Of a DNA stretch of 64,000 bases, positions 53,172 through 63,892 are shown in pieces. The translations under genes and the position numbers were made by a program. Under the pieces are notes generated by a model, which saw nothing but the letters and a program-made list of their open reading frames with translations, was not told where the DNA came from and made no database searches. Source of the DNA: Gordonia crocea (GTDB lineage Bacteria; Actinomycetota; Actinomycetes; Mycobacteriales; Mycobacteriaceae); the NCBI RefSeq assembly GCF_009932435.1, contig NZ_BJOU01000001.1:992001-1056000 (forward strand). The letters are read 5' to 3'. The number at the start of each line of letters is the position of its first letter. Position 1 is the stretch's first letter.

Positions 53172-56100
53172 TCAACCCAAGTCGGCGAGCAGGCGGGCCA
53201 GCTCGGCGCGGTAGCGCGCGACGCTGGCCATCTTGACCGATTCGTAGCCGCGCACCAGGTCGGGCAGTTCGGCGATGGCGATCGCGGTGGCCCGGGCCGC
53301 GGCCGACCGATCGGATCCGAGTCGGTCCAGCACCCGGGCCACGGCGGCCCGATACTCGACGACGAGTTCCCGTTCGGTCCGGCGGACCGCGGTGTGCCCG
53401 AAGGGATCGAGCGCCGTGCCGCGCAGCCGCTTTGCCTTCGCCAACCAATGCAGGACCGGCCGGGTGCGGCGGCCGAAACCGATCTTCTCCCGTCTGCCCA
53501 CTGCGCGCAGTGTCGGTGGATGCAGTTGGACGGCGGTGGTCGCATCGTCGCCAAAGGCGTTGGCGACCGCGGCGGCGAAACCGGGGTCCTCGGTCAACCG
53601 GGCGACCTCGTACTCGTCCTTGTAGGCCATCAGCTTGTACAGGTTGCGCGCCACCGCGCCGGTGAACTCCTCACCCAGCCCGCCGGCGTGGACGCGGTCG
53701 AGGTCGGCGAGGTAGGTCCGGGCATACGCCCGGTCCTGATAGGCGACCAGTTCGTCGTAGCGGCATGCGACGACGGCGGCCAGCTCGTCGGAGATCCCGG
53801 CCAACTCGGCGACCGCGGCACGTGCGGCGTCGCTGGGTTCCGGGTCAGGGGCGGCCGGGTGAATCGCGGCCATGTCGCGGTGCAGGGCATCGGGGTCGGC
53901 CACGGCTTGCCGACCGCGCCGGAAGGCTTGCCGATTGGCGTCGACGGCCACGGCGTTCAGGCCGATCGCGCGTTCGATGGAGGCGGCGGAAATGCCGATG
54001 GCGCCGGTCTGATAGGCCGCGCCGACGACGATCATGTTCGCGTACTGCTCGTCGTCGAACAGCTCCGCGGACAATGCGCCGGCATCGAGGTAGACCGCGC
54101 GCGCGACTGTCTCATCGATCACTGAGTGGACCTGTTCGGGCGCGGGGAAGCCGACGGCGGTCGAGGTCACCATCGACCCGGTCGGCACGCGGGTCGTCGA
54201 CACCACGGCCACGGTTTTGGTCGGCGACGCCACCTTGAGGTGCACCGGGTCGGTGGCCACCAGTTGATCGCAGGCCAGGTAGACATCGCAGTCGCCGGCC
54301 GCGACTTTCGCGGCCTGCTCGACCGGATGCGCCGACACCTTGAGGTCGCTCACGACGGCACCGCCCTTCTGGGCGAGCCCGGTCATGTCGACGGTGCGGG
54401 CGGCGGCGCCGTCGCAGACCGCGGCGGTGGCCAGGATCTGCGAGACGGTGACCACGCCGGTGCCGCCGATGCCGGTCACCCGCAGGGTGAAGTCCCGTCG
54501 CGCGGTGGCCGGGCGGGCGGGCTCGGGTACCGCGTCGGCCGCCAGGGGGGACACCGTCTGCGCCCGCCGGTGCCCCGGAACCACCGTGACAAAGGCCGGA
54601 CAGTCGCCGGTCAGGCAGGAGAAGTCGAGGTTGCAGGAGCTCTGGTCGATCTGTGTTTTGCGGCCGAACTCGGTGTCGACCGGGTGGACCGACAGGCAGT
54701 TGGACTTCTGGCCGCAGTCGCCGCACCCCTCGCAGAGGCGCTCGTTGATCATGACCCGCCGAGCCGGGGTGTCGTAGGTGCCGCGGCGGCGTTTGCGGCG
54801 TTTCTCCGCGGCGCAGTACTGGTCGTGGACCAGGACAGTCACGCCGGGGACGGCGGCCAGTTCGCGCTGGACCTCGAGCATTTCGTCGCGGTGGCGGACT
54901 GCCGCCTCGGCGGGCAGGCCGAGGGCACGGGTGCGCGCCACGTCGTCGGTGGTGACCACGACCCGCGACACCCCCTCGGCGAGCAGTAGGCCGACGAGGC
55001 GCGGCAGGTCCATCGCACCGACCGGGTCCTGGCCGCCGGTCATCGCCACGGTGCCGTTGTAGAGCAGCTTGTAGGTGAGGTTCGCCCCGGAGGCGACCGC
55101 CGCGCGCAGGGCCAACGAGCCGGAATGGGCGAAGGTGCCGTCGCCGATGTTCTGGACGAAATGCGCCTCGTCGAGGAACGGTGCCATGCCCAGCCATTGG
55201 GCTCCTTCGCCACCCATCTGGGTGATCCCGGTGACGTCGCCCACCTGGTGCTCGTCCATGAGCAGCACCATCGCGTGGCAGCCGATCCCGGCGCCCACGA
55301 GGGTGTCGGGCCCGACCTTGGTGGAGCTGTTGTGCGGGCAACCGGAGCAGAAGTACGGGGTGCGGACCGCCAGCGGCAGTAACACCCGGTCGTGATGGCG
55401 GCCGTGGTCGTCGAGCCATCGCGTGGCCGATTCGATCCGATGGTGCCGGCCCAGCCGTTCGGCGAGGCCGCGCGTGACCGCGTCGACGTCGAGTTCGCCG
55501 AAGCGGGAGAACAGCGTCGAGCCGTCCTCGTGCGCCTTGCCGACGATGGCGGGCACCCCGGGCCGGCGGAAGAGGATGTCGCGCATCATCGTCTCGATGA
55601 AGTCGCGCTTCTCCTCGACCACGATCACCTCGTCGAGTCCGTCGATGAAGCGGTCCAGGATGCCGGTCTCCATCGGGTAGACCAGCCCGAGTTTCAGAAT
55701 GCGGATACCCCTCCGGCCCAGATCGGCGTCGCCGATCCCAATGTGCCGCAAGGCTTCTCGAACGTCGAGATAGGTCTTGCCGGCCGCGACGATGCCGATC
55801 CGGTCGTCAGCGGTGTGCGCGACGATCTGGTTGAGCCCGTTGAGGCGGGCGTATTCGAGTGCGCGGGGCAGCCGGATGGTCAATTGGTTCTGCTCCAGCT
55901 CCATGAGGTTGGCGCCGAGCAGGTGGCCGCTGGGGATGTGCGGGCTGGTACCCAGACCGCCGTAGTCGGGGATGACCAGGCCGGGTCCGACGGTCGCGGT
56001 GGAGGCGCCGTCGGCGACGTGGGCGGAGATTTTGAGGGAGGTCCACAGCCCCGAAACCCGGCTCATCAACGCGGCATGGACGCCGAAGTCGAGGATGTCG

Positions 56101-56702
56101 GCGCTGTCGGCGGGGTAGAGGATCGGCATGTAGAGGTCGGCCAGTGCCATTTCCGAGGCGCAGGGCACGGTGGAGCTCTTCGCGCCCGGATCGTCGCCGA
56201 CGAGGGCGACGGCGCCGCCGGTGGGATGGGAGCCGACGAGGTTGGCGTGCCGAAGGGCGTCGGTCGCCCGGTCGAGCCCGGGGGCCTTGCCGTACCAATA
56301 CCCGACGATGCCGTCGCGGCGGTGTCCGGCGGAGTCGGCGGCGAGGTGCCCGACCCGGGCCGCGACTTGTGAGCCCATCACCGAGGTGGCCGCGATCTCT
56401 TCGTTCAGGCCGGGCCGGTGCTCGACGTCGAAGGGTGCGAGGAGGTCGTGCCGGCGGGCGAGTTCCAGGTCGTAGCCGGCCAGCGGGGAACCCTCGTAGC
56501 CGGAGAGGAAGGACGCGGTGTGCAACCCGGCGCGGCGGTCGACGACGGCGCGGTCAACGATCATGCGGACCAGGGCCTGGATGCCGGTCAGATAGACGGT
56601 GCCCGACTCCCGGCGGTAGCGGTCGTCGAGCGAGAACTCGGCAGTCGGCGGCGCCACCGTGCGTTGCTCGACGCGGTGGGCTCGGTCATCTGCGAGGGTC
56701 AT
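53172..56702 (-). CDS. Indolepyruvate / 2-oxoacid:ferredoxin oxidoreductase family protein (single-chain fusion)
   Basis: A 1176-residue fusion of subunits. The N-terminal half carries the alpha/TPP domains: SGYEGSPLAGYDLELARRH, GYWYGKAPGLDRATDALRHAN, CSGCPHNSSTKVGPDTLVGAGIGCHAM (about residue 440) and TQMGGEGAQW with the TPP GDG-type site IGDGTFAHSG. An Fe-S region (CEGCGDCGQKSNCLSV, about 655) follows, then the gamma-type domain starting TGIGGTGVVTVSQIL. It decarboxylates 2-oxoacids such as aryl-pyruvates or branched-chain ketoacids, giving acyl-CoA and reduced ferredoxin. ATG 56702 is preferred over an upstream TTG. It is divergent from the accD1 operon, which would suit branched-chain ketoacid feeding. 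Confidence 0.88.
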   Translation of the reverse strand: MTLADDRAHRVEQRTVAPPTAEFSLDDRYRRESGTVYLTGIQALVRMIVDRAVVDRRAGLHTASFLSGYEGSPLAGYDLELARRHDLLAPFDVEHRPGLNEEIAATSVMGSQVAARVGHLAADSAGHRRDGIVGYWYGKAPGLDRATDALRHANLVGSHPTGGAVALVGDDPGAKSSTVPCASEMALADLYMPILYPADSADILDFGVHAALMSRVSGLWTSLKISAHVADGASTATVGPGLVIPDYGGLGTSPHIPSGHLLGANLMELEQNQLTIRLPRALEYARLNGLNQIVAHTADDRIGIVAAGKTYLDVREALRHIGIGDADLGRRGIRILKLGLVYPMETGILDRFIDGLDEVIVVEEKRDFIETMMRDILFRRPGVPAIVGKAHEDGSTLFSRFGELDVDAVTRGLAERLGRHHRIESATRWLDDHGRHHDRVLLPLAVRTPYFCSGCPHNSSTKVGPDTLVGAGIGCHAMVLLMDEHQVGDVTGITQMGGEGAQWLGMAPFLDEAHFVQNIGDGTFAHSGSLALRAAVASGANLTYKLLYNGTVAMTGGQDPVGAMDLPRLVGLLLAEGVSRVVVTTDDVARTRALGLPAEAAVRHRDEMLEVQRELAAVPGVTVLVHDQYCAAEKRRKRRRGTYDTPARRVMINERLCEGCGDCGQKSNCLSVHPVDTEFGRKTQIDQSSCNLDFSCLTGDCPAFVTVVPGHRRAQTVSPLAADAVPEPARPATARRDFTLRVTGIGGTGVVTVSQILATAAVCDGAAARTVDMTGLAQKGGAVVSDLKVSAHPVEQAAKVAAGDCDVYLACDQLVATDPVHLKVASPTKTVAVVSTTRVPTGSMVTSTAVGFPAPEQVHSVIDETVARAVYLDAGALSAELFDDEQYANMIVVGAAYQTGAIGISAASIERAIGLNAVAVDANRQAFRRGRQAVADPDALHRDMAAIHPAAPDPEPSDAARAAVAELAGISDELAAVVACRYDELVAYQDRAYARTYLADLDRVHAGGLGEEFTGAVARNLYKLMAYKDEYEVARLTEDPGFAAAVANAFGDDATTAVQLHPPTLRAVGRREKIGFGRRTRPVLHWLAKAKRLRGTALDPFGHTAVRRTERELVVEYRAAVARVLDRLGSDRSAAARATAIAIAELPDLVRGYESVKMASVARYRAELARLLADLG

Positions 56703-56809
56703 GGGATCACCCAACCTTCGTTTCGGTCCGCGGGGGTGTGCGGGCCTACCCCAAGACTAGGCAATCTTGTGAGCTGCGTCACGCAAGGTGGGAGAATCGA
56801 GGAGCGGGG

Positions 56810-56865
56810 TGACAACTGTGTCGGGCGTCACCTACACTCGGTTCAGTTAATAGGCGCTAACTGAA
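56810..56865 (+). promoter_or_regulatory. accD1 operon promoter and TetR-type operator
   Basis: TGACAA (56810-56815) and TACACT (56833-56838), 17 nt apart, form a promoter. TTCAGTTA (56842-56849) and TAACTGAA (56858-56865) are perfect 8-bp inverted arms around an 8-nt centre and cover the expected transcription start. The second arm overlaps the Shine-Dalgarno GAAGGA before GTG 56875. The position and symmetry fit a TetR repressor; the TetR gene at 52544 is the first candidate. Confidence 0.72.
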
Positions 56866-56874
56866 GGATTCAGC

Positions 56875-58464
56875 GTGACCAGCACAGACGACGAGGCACC
56901 CGAGGGTAGCCGCGGAGCGCATCGGGCCAATGTCGCCGTGCTGCGCGAGCGGCTGGCCGTCGCGGCGGCAGGCGGTGGGGCCAAGGCGCGGGCGCGCCAC
57001 CTGGAGCGCGGCAAGCTGCTCGTGCGCGATCGCATCGACGTGCTCCTCGATCCGGGATCGCCCTTCCTCGAGGTCGCGCCGCTCGCCGCCCACGGCATGT
57101 ATGAGGACAAGGCGCCGAGCGCCGGCGTCGTCGCCGGGATCGGCCAGGTCGCGGGGCGCGAGTGCATGATCGTCGCGAACGACGCGACGGTGTCCGGTGG
57201 CACCTACTACCCGGTCACGGTCAAGAAGCACCTGCGCGCGCAGGAGATCGCCGCGGCCAACCGGCTGCCGTGCCTCTACCTCGTCGACTCCGGCGGCGCC
57301 ATGCTGCTGCAGCAAGACGAGGTCTTCCCCGACCGCGAGCACTTCGGCCGGATCTTCTTCAACCAGGCCAACATGAGTGCCGCGGGGATCCCTCAACTCG
57401 CCGCCGTCCTCGGCTCCTCGACCGCCGGTGGGGCCTACGTGCCGGCGATGAGCGACGAGAACGTCATCGTGCGCGACCAGGGCACGATCTTCCTCGCCGG
57501 CCCGCCGCTGGTGAAGGCCGCCACCGGCGAGGACGTCAGCGCCGAGGACCTCGGCGGCGGGGCCATGCACTCCTCGGTGTCCGGCGTGACCGACCACCTC
57601 GTCGACAACGACGAGCAGGCGCTGATCGCGTTGCGCGACATCGTCGCGACACTCGGCCCGCGCGAGTCCGCGCAGTGGGAGACCGTACCCACCCGTGAAC
57701 CGCAGCGCGCACAGGACGATCTCTACGACGTCGTGCCCACCGACCCGCGCATACCGTACGACGTGCACGAGGTCCTCGAGATCCTCTCCGACGGCGGGGA
57801 GTTCACCGAGTTCAAGGCGAACTACGGCACCACCCTGGTCACCGCTTTCGCCCGGGTGCACGGTCATCCCGTCGGCTTCGTGGCCAACAACGGGGTGCTG
57901 TTCTCCGAATCCGCGCTCAAAGGTGCCCACTTCATCGAACTGTGCGACCGTCGCCGCATCCCGCTGGTCTTCCTGCAGAACATCACCGGCTTCATGGTCG
58001 GGCGGGCGTACGAGGAGGGCGGCATCGCCAAGAACGGGGCCAAGATGGTCACCGCCGTGGCCTGCGCGCGCGTGCCCAAGCTGACGGTCATGATCGGCGG
58101 GTCGTTCGGCGCCGGCAACTATTCGATGTGCGGCCGGGCCTACTCGCCGCGCTTCCTCTGGAGCTGGCCCAACGCCCGCATCTCGGTGATGGGCGGGCCC
58201 CAGGCCGCCGACACCCTCGCGACCGTTCGCCGCGCCCAACTCACCCGGTCCGGGGAGGACTGGTCGGAGTCGGCCGAGGAGGAGTTCAAGGCGCCGATCC
58301 GGCAGCAGTTCGAAACCCAGTCCGACGCGTACTACTCAACGGCGCGTCTGTGGGATGACGGGATCATCGATCCCGCCGACACCCGCACGGTCCTCGGCCT
58401 GGCGTTGGAGGCGTGCCGCTACGCGCCCCTGACCGAGGTCAACAACGGCGTCTTCCGGATGTGA
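56875..58464 (+). CDS. accD1: Acyl-CoA carboxylase carboxyltransferase subunit AccD1 (methylcrotonyl-CoA type)
   Basis: A 529-residue carboxyltransferase that moves CO2 from biotin on AccA1 to an acyl-CoA. Context and sequence point to 3-methylcrotonyl-CoA in leucine breakdown, as for Rv2502c. Conserved stretches include [118 protein letters not shown] and [16 protein letters not shown], the two oxyanion sites. GTG 56875 is placed by GAAGGA six nt upstream. It opens an operon of at least five genes. Confidence 0.93.
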   Translation: MTSTDDEAPEGSRGAHRANVAVLRERLAVAAAGGGAKARARHLERGKLLVRDRIDVLLDPGSPFLEVAPLAAHGMYEDKAPSAGVVAGIGQVAGRECMIVANDATVSGGTYYPVTVKKHLRAQEIAAANRLPCLYLVDSGGAMLLQQDEVFPDREHFGRIFFNQANMSAAGIPQLAAVLGSSTAGGAYVPAMSDENVIVRDQGTIFLAGPPLVKAATGEDVSAEDLGGGAMHSSVSGVTDHLVDNDEQALIALRDIVATLGPRESAQWETVPTREPQRAQDDLYDVVPTDPRIPYDVHEVLEILSDGGEFTEFKANYGTTLVTAFARVHGHPVGFVANNGVLFSESALKGAHFIELCDRRRIPLVFLQNITGFMVGRAYEEGGIAKNGAKMVTAVACARVPKLTVMIGGSFGAGNYSMCGRAYSPRFLWSWPNARISVMGGPQAADTLATVRRAQLTRSGEDWSESAEEEFKAPIRQQFETQSDAYYSTARLWDDGIIDPADTRTVLGLALEACRYAPLTEVNNGVFRM

Positions 58465-58465
58465 C

Positions 58466-60532
58466 ATGACTACAGCAACGACATCACCGACCCCGACGAC
58501 GGCGCCGACGCGTCCGATCCGCAGCGTGCTGGTCGCCAACCGCGGCGAGATCGCCTGCCGCGTGATCGACACGCTGCGCGGCATGGGTATCCGCTCGATC
58601 GCCGTCTACTCCGACGCCGATGCGCACGCGCCGCACGTGCGCGCCGCCGACGTCGCGGTCCGGCTCGGGCCGGCACCGGCCGCGCAGAGCTATCTCGACA
58701 TCGCCAAGCTGGTCGACGCGGCCGTGCGGACCGGTGCCGACGCCGTCCACCCCGGATACGGATTCCTTTCGGAGAACCAGGATTTCGCGGCGGCGCTGGC
58801 GGCGGCCGACATCGTGTTCATCGGCCCGCCCGCCACGGCGATCGCGACGATGGGCGACAAGATCGCCGCGCGCGACGCGGTCACGCAACGCGGGGTCCCC
58901 GTGGTGCCGGGGCTGTCGCGGCCCGGGCTGACCGATGACGACCTGGTCGAGGCGGCCCCCGGGATCGGCTTCCCCGTCCTGATCAAGCCGAGCGCCGGCG
59001 GCGGCGGCAAGGGCATGCACCGCGTCGACGACCCGGCCGGTCTGCGCGAGGCGCTGGTCTCGGCGCGGCGCGAGGCGGCCGCCGCGTTTGGCGACGACAC
59101 GCTGTTCCTCGAGCACTTCGTCGACACCCCGCGCCACATCGAGGTGCAGGTACTCGCCGACGAGCACGGGACGGTCATCCACCTCGGCGAGCGCGAGTGC
59201 TCGCTGCAGCGGCGGCACCAGAAGGTCATCGAGGAGGCGCCGTCGGCGTTGCTCGACGCGGCGACGCGGGAACGGATCGGCGCCGCGGCCTGCGACGCGG
59301 CGCGCAGCGTCGGCTACACCGGCGCGGGGACGGTCGAGTTCATCGTGTCGGCCCACCGCCCCGACGAGTTCTTTTTCATGGAGATGAACACCCGCCTGCA
59401 GGTCGAGCACCCGGTCACCGAGATGGTCACCGGCGTCGACCTGGTCGAGCAACAGATCCGGGTCGCCCGCGGCGAACGGCTGGGCATCGCCCAGGACGAC
59501 GTGGTGCTCACCGGGCACGCGATCGAAGCGCGGGTCTACGCCGAGGACCCGGCCCAGGGCTTCCTGCCCACCGGGGGCACCGTTCGGGCGCTGCACTGGC
59601 CGGACGGGGCCGGCGTGCGGGTCGACGCCGGTATCGACACCGGCTCGGTCGTCGGCACCGATTACGACCCCATGCTCGCCAAGGTCATCTGTCACGGTGC
59701 GGATCGCACCGAGGCGCTGGACCGGCTCGACGAGGCGCTGGCGAAGACGGTCCTGGTCGGGGTCGGCGCCAACATCGACTTCTGCCGCTCGGTGTTGGCT
59801 CACCCGGCGGTGCGGGCCGGCGAATTGGACACCGCGCTGCTGGACCGCCTCGTCGTCGACTATGCCGCGGCGGCACCCACGCCGGCCGCCCTGATCGCGG
59901 GTGCCCTCGGCACCCTTGACCTCGGGACCGGTGACGACGTGTGGAGCAGCGCGGTCGCGTTCCGCATCGGCGCACCGTCACCGGTCACGGCACGGCTGGT
60001 CTGCGACGGGCACAAGTACACGGTCGCGGTGCTCGTCGCGGGATCAGACACCCGGACGCTGCACGGCCAGGCCACGGTCCGCGACGAGGACGACGAGGTG
60101 ATGTGGACCGGTCCGGTCTACCTCAAGCCACGGGGCACGGTGGGTGCGTCGAGCGCCCGCGCGGTCACCCTGCGGTGTGACGGCATCGGGTCCCGGTGGG
60201 TGGTGGACCAGACCGAGCGCCGCGAGCGGTGGGTGTGCGGTGAGGACGGCACCTGGATCATCCGCCCGGCGCACGCGCTGGCCGCCGCCGACGACGCGGA
60301 AGCCGCCGGGGAGGTGCGTTCGCCGATGCCCGGCACGATCGTCGACGTGCCCGGAGCCGACGGCGCGGTCTGCGCCGGCGACCCGTTGGTCGTCGTCGAG
60401 GCGATGAAGATGGAGCACACGCTGCGCGCGCCCATCGACGGAACCTGCTCGATTGCGGTGCGGGTCGGCGAAAAGGTCGATGCGGCACAGGTTTTGGCAC
60501 ACGTCACCCCGGACGCCGAGTCCGGCGAGTAA
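58466..60532 (+). CDS. accA1: Acyl-CoA carboxylase alpha subunit AccA1 (biotin carboxylase + BCCP)
   Basis: A 688-residue subunit with an N-terminal biotin carboxylase (about 20-465) and a C-terminal biotin carrier domain. [22 protein letters not shown] begins the carboxylase; the ATP-grasp loop is [14 protein letters not shown], with [10 protein letters not shown] and [22 protein letters not shown] further on. The biotinylated residue is Lys648 in [14 protein letters not shown] middle BT-like domain links the two parts. It starts one base after accD1 and pairs with it as the methylcrotonyl-CoA carboxylase holoenzyme (Rv2501c-Rv2502c type). A biotin ligase is needed but is not in the window. 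Confidence 0.94.
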   Translation: MTTATTSPTPTTAPTRPIRSVLVANRGEIACRVIDTLRGMGIRSIAVYSDADAHAPHVRAADVAVRLGPAPAAQSYLDIAKLVDAAVRTGADAVHPGYGFLSENQDFAAALAAADIVFIGPPATAIATMGDKIAARDAVTQRGVPVVPGLSRPGLTDDDLVEAAPGIGFPVLIKPSAGGGGKGMHRVDDPAGLREALVSARREAAAAFGDDTLFLEHFVDTPRHIEVQVLADEHGTVIHLGERECSLQRRHQKVIEEAPSALLDAATRERIGAAACDAARSVGYTGAGTVEFIVSAHRPDEFFFMEMNTRLQVEHPVTEMVTGVDLVEQQIRVARGERLGIAQDDVVLTGHAIEARVYAEDPAQGFLPTGGTVRALHWPDGAGVRVDAGIDTGSVVGTDYDPMLAKVICHGADRTEALDRLDEALAKTVLVGVGANIDFCRSVLAHPAVRAGELDTALLDRLVVDYAAAAPTPAALIAGALGTLDLGTGDDVWSSAVAFRIGAPSPVTARLVCDGHKYTVAVLVAGSDTRTLHGQATVRDEDDEVMWTGPVYLKPRGTVGASSARAVTLRCDGIGSRWVVDQTERRERWVCGEDGTWIIRPAHALAAADDAEAAGEVRSPMPGTIVDVPGADGAVCAGDPLVVVEAMKMEHTLRAPIDGTCSIAVRVGEKVDAAQVLAHVTPDAESGE

Positions 60533-60548
60533 TGGAGGAACGTCGGGA

Positions 60549-61694
60549 ATGGAACTGACACAGGAGTACACCGACCTGGTCCACACGGTGCGCGACTTCG
60601 CGCGTTCGGTGGTCGCACCGGTTTCGGCCAAACACGACGAGGAGCACAGCTTTCCGTATGAGGTCGTCGCCCAGATGGGTGAGATGGGCTTGTTCGGCCT
60701 GCCGTTCCCCGAGGAGTACGGCGGGATGGGCGGCGACTATTTCGCGCTCGCCCTTGCCCTGGAGGAGTTGGGCAAGGTCGACCAGTCGGTGGCCATCACG
60801 CTGGAGGCCGGGGTCAGCCTCGGCGCGATGCCGATCTACCGATTCGGCACCGACGAGCAGAAGCAGACCTGGTTGCCCGACCTGGTCACCGCCAAGCGGC
60901 TGGCGGGCTTCGGGCTGACCGAGCCGGGGGCGGGCAGCGACGCCGGCGCCACGGCCACCACGGCGGTCGCCGACGGCGGCGACTGGGTGATCAACGGGTC
61001 CAAGCAGTTCATCACCAACTCCGGTACCGATATCACCTCCCTGGTCACGGTCACCGCGGTCACCGGGACGAAACCCGATGGCGGAAAAGAGATTTCGACG
61101 ATCATCGTCCCGTCGGGGACCCCCGGGTTCACCGCCGAGCCGGCCTACAACAAGGTTGGCTGGAATGCCTCGGACACCCATCCGCTGAGCTTCTCCGATG
61201 CCCGGGTACCCGCGGAGAACCTGCTGGGCCACCGCGGCCGCGGCTACGCGAACTTCCTGTCGATCCTCGACGAGGGGCGGATTGCGATCGCCGCGCTGGC
61301 GACGGGTGCCGCGCAGGGCTGCGTCGACGAGAGCGTGCGGTACGCGAAGGAGCGGAAGTCTTTCGGGCAGCCGATTGCCGGATACCAGTCGGTCTCCTTC
61401 GCCATCGCACGGATGGAGGCGCGGGCCCATACCGCCCGGGTCGCCTACTACGACGCCGCGGCCAAGATGCTCGCGGGCAAGCCGTTCAAGAAGGAGGCGT
61501 CGATCGCGAAGATGATCTCCAGCGAGGCGGCGATGGACAACGCGCGCATGGCCACCCAGATCCACGGCGGATACGGGTTCATGAACGAATACCCCGTGGC
61601 GCGGCATTACCGGGACTCGAAGATCTTGGAGATCGGCGAGGGGACCACCGAGGTGCAGCTGATGCTGATCGCCCGCTCGCTGGGACTGTCATGA
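60549..61694 (+). CDS. fadE19: Acyl-CoA dehydrogenase (FadE19-type; isovaleryl/short branched-chain)
   Basis: A 381-residue FAD acyl-CoA dehydrogenase making a trans-2-enoyl-CoA. Position and sequence fit FadE19 (Rv2500c) of the leucine/isoleucine pathway, upstream of methylcrotonyl-CoA carboxylase. Signatures are GFGLTEPGAGSDAGAT, ITNSGTDITS, the R-x-x-A-A-L-A stretch EGRIAIAALATGAAQGC, ERKSFGQPI and QIHGGYGFMNEYPVARHYRD. Glu364 in IGEGTTEVQ is the usual catalytic base position for most dehydrogenases of the family. ATG 60549 has GGAGGAACGTCGGGA ahead. The stop overlaps the maoC start (ATGA). Confidence 0.92.
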   Translation: MELTQEYTDLVHTVRDFARSVVAPVSAKHDEEHSFPYEVVAQMGEMGLFGLPFPEEYGGMGGDYFALALALEELGKVDQSVAITLEAGVSLGAMPIYRFGTDEQKQTWLPDLVTAKRLAGFGLTEPGAGSDAGATATTAVADGGDWVINGSKQFITNSGTDITSLVTVTAVTGTKPDGGKEISTIIVPSGTPGFTAEPAYNKVGWNASDTHPLSFSDARVPAENLLGHRGRGYANFLSILDEGRIAIAALATGAAQGCVDESVRYAKERKSFGQPIAGYQSVSFAIARMEARAHTARVAYYDAAAKMLAGKPFKKEASIAKMISSEAAMDNARMATQIHGGYGFMNEYPVARHYRDSKILEIGEGTTEVQLMLIARSLGLS

Positions 61695-62203
61695 GCACCG
61701 ACGCTGGGAATGCGCCACGGGTCACCCAGCGGGGGCTGTGGTTCGAGGAGTTCGAGATCGGCACGATCTACGAGCACCGGCCCGGGCGGACGGTCACCGA
61801 GGCCGACAACGTCCTGTTCACCACGTTGACGATGAACACGCAGGCGCTGCACCTGGACGCGGCCTGGTCGGCGACCCAGCCGGGGTTCGGCGGCCAGCGG
61901 CTCATCAACTCGATGTTCACGCTGTCGACGATCGTCGGGCTGTCGGTGGCGCAACTGACCCAGGGCACGCTCGTGGCCAACCTCGGATTCTCCGACATCG
62001 CCTTTCCGGCGCCGTTGTTCGCCGGGGACACGATCTACGCGGAGACCGAGTGCACCGGGAAGCGCGAATCCCGTTCGCGGCCCGGCGAAGGAGTGGTGAA
62101 CCTGACCCACATCGGCCGCAACCAACACGGAGTCGTCGTCGCCCGGGCGTCGCGATCCACCCTGGTGCGTCTGCGCGAGCAGAAAGGTGCGAACAATGAG
62201 TGA
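61691..62203 (+). CDS. MaoC-like hotdog-fold protein (Rv2499c type)
   Basis: A 170-residue single-hotdog protein of the MaoC dehydratase family, which normally hydrates enoyl-CoA. The substrate loop [27 protein letters not shown] corresponds to the hydratase motif. The conserved His in ALHLD is present, but the Asp normally found in GD-x-NP-x-H is replaced (TMNTQALH), so its activity may be altered. [20 protein letters not shown] and the C-terminal [13 protein letters not shown] are normal. It is coupled to fadE19 by a 4-nt overlap and to the ligase gene by an 8-nt overlap, as in the M. tuberculosis cluster. Confidence 0.83.
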   Translation: MSTDAGNAPRVTQRGLWFEEFEIGTIYEHRPGRTVTEADNVLFTTLTMNTQALHLDAAWSATQPGFGGQRLINSMFTLSTIVGLSVAQLTQGTLVANLGFSDIAFPAPLFAGDTIYAETECTGKRESRSRPGEGVVNLTHIGRNQHGVVVARASRSTLVRLREQKGANNE

Positions 62204-63848
62204 TTCCCCGACCGCCGACGCGACGATCGCCGACCCGTCCTATGCCCGGGGCGAGCCGTCGCCGCCGCTGCTGGATGACACGGTTTACGACAACTTCACC
62301 GCCACCGCCGAACGTTTCGCCGACAACCTCGCGATCGCCGACGCCGCCGCCGGGCTCAGGTGGACGTACCGGGAGATGCTGCGCGACGTCCGTGCCCTGG
62401 CCGCCGGTCTGCTGCGCAGCGGGGTGCGCCGCGGCGACCGGGTCGGGGTGTGGTCGCCCAACCGCGCCGAGTGGGTGCTCACCCAGTACGCCACCGCCGC
62501 CATCGGCGCCGTGCTGGTCAACGTCAACCCGGCCTATCGCCAACACGAACTCGACTTCGCGCTGCGCCACGCCGGCATCTCGCTGGTGCTCGCCTCGCCG
62601 GCGTTCAAGGACTCCGACTATCCGGCGATGATCGAGGCCGCGACGCGGTCGCTGTCCTCGCCGCTGTCACTCGTCGTCTTCGGCAGCCCCGAGTGGGACG
62701 GGTTGCTGGCCGAACCGACCGAGGACGAGCTCGCCGGGGTCGCCGCGGCGGCTGCGGCCCTCGACGCCGATGACCCGATCAACATCCAGTTCACCTCGGG
62801 GACCACCGGCGCGCCCAAAGGGGCGACGCTGACGCACCGCAACATCCTCAACAACGGCTATCTCGTCGGCGAACTGCTCGCCTACACCGATGCCGACCGG
62901 ATCTGCATCCCGGTGCCCTTCTACCACTGCTTCGGCATGGTGATGGGCAACCTGGCGGCCACCACCCACGGCGCCGCGATGGTCATCCCGGCACCGGCCT
63001 TCGACCCGGCGGCCACGCTGCGCGCCGTGGCCGAACACCGCTGCACGAGCCTGTACGGCGTCCCGACGATGTTCATCGCCGAGCTCGCACTGGCCGACTT
63101 CGACGGTTACGACCTGTCCTCGCTGCGCACCGGGATCATGGCCGGGTCGCCCTGCCCCGAACAAGTCATGCGCGAAGTCGTCGACCGCATGCACATGGCC
63201 GAGGTGTCGATCTGTTACGGCATGACCGAGACCTCGCCGGTCTCCACCCAGACCCGCACCGACGACGAGCTGGCCCTGCGCGTCGCCACCGTCGGCCGGG
63301 TGGGACCACACCTGGAGATCAAGGTCGTGGACCCGGCGACCGGGGAGACGCTGCCGCGCGGACAGGCCGGCGAGTTCTGCACCCGGGGGTACAGCGTGAT
63401 GACCGGGTACTGGAACCAGCCGGACAAGACGGCCGAGGTGATCGACGGCGACGGGTGGATGCACACCGGCGACATCGCGGTGATGGGCGACGGCGGCTAC
63501 GTGCAGATCACCGGTCGGATCAAGGACATGGTGATCCGCGGCGGGGAGAACATCTACCCGCGCGAGATCGAGGAGTTCCTCTACACCCATCCCGACGTCC
63601 TCGATGCCCAGGTGATCGGCGTCCCCGACGAACGCTACGGCGAGGAGTTGATGGCCTGGATCCGGCTGCGCGACGGGGTGGCCGACTTCACCGCCGACGA
63701 CCTGCGGGCCTTCGCCGCGGGGAAGATCGCCCGGCACAAGATCCCCAGGTACGTCCACGTGGTCGACGAGTTCCCGATGACGGTGACCGGCAAGGTCCGC
63801 AAGGTCGACATGCGTGCATCCGCGATCGAACTGCTCGGGCTGGCCTAG
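62196..63848 (+). CDS. AMP-dependent acyl-CoA synthetase (FadD35-like)
   Basis: A 550-residue adenylate-forming ligase that activates a carboxylic acid to acyl-AMP and then acyl-CoA. Motif A3 is [19 protein letters not shown] (about residue 197 onward). [11 protein letters not shown] (A5) and [44 protein letters not shown] (A7-A8) follow, and the catalytic Lys lies in [12 protein letters not shown] at the C-terminus. It resembles FadD35 (Rv2505c), encoded in the same cluster in M. tuberculosis. It probably feeds branched-chain or short/medium acids into this operon. ATG 62196 has AAAGG at a suitable distance and lies inside the end of maoC. Confidence 0.9.
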   Translation: MSDSPTADATIADPSYARGEPSPPLLDDTVYDNFTATAERFADNLAIADAAAGLRWTYREMLRDVRALAAGLLRSGVRRGDRVGVWSPNRAEWVLTQYATAAIGAVLVNVNPAYRQHELDFALRHAGISLVLASPAFKDSDYPAMIEAATRSLSSPLSLVVFGSPEWDGLLAEPTEDELAGVAAAAAALDADDPINIQFTSGTTGAPKGATLTHRNILNNGYLVGELLAYTDADRICIPVPFYHCFGMVMGNLAATTHGAAMVIPAPAFDPAATLRAVAEHRCTSLYGVPTMFIAELALADFDGYDLSSLRTGIMAGSPCPEQVMREVVDRMHMAEVSICYGMTETSPVSTQTRTDDELALRVATVGRVGPHLEIKVVDPATGETLPRGQAGEFCTRGYSVMTGYWNQPDKTAEVIDGDGWMHTGDIAVMGDGGYVQITGRIKDMVIRGGENIYPREIEEFLYTHPDVLDAQVIGVPDERYGEELMAWIRLRDGVADFTADDLRAFAAGKIARHKIPRYVHVVDEFPMTVTGKVRKVDMRASAIELLGLA

Positions 63849-63892
63849 TCCACCCGGGCACCGGCGTCGTGATGATCAAGTACGGTTCGACT

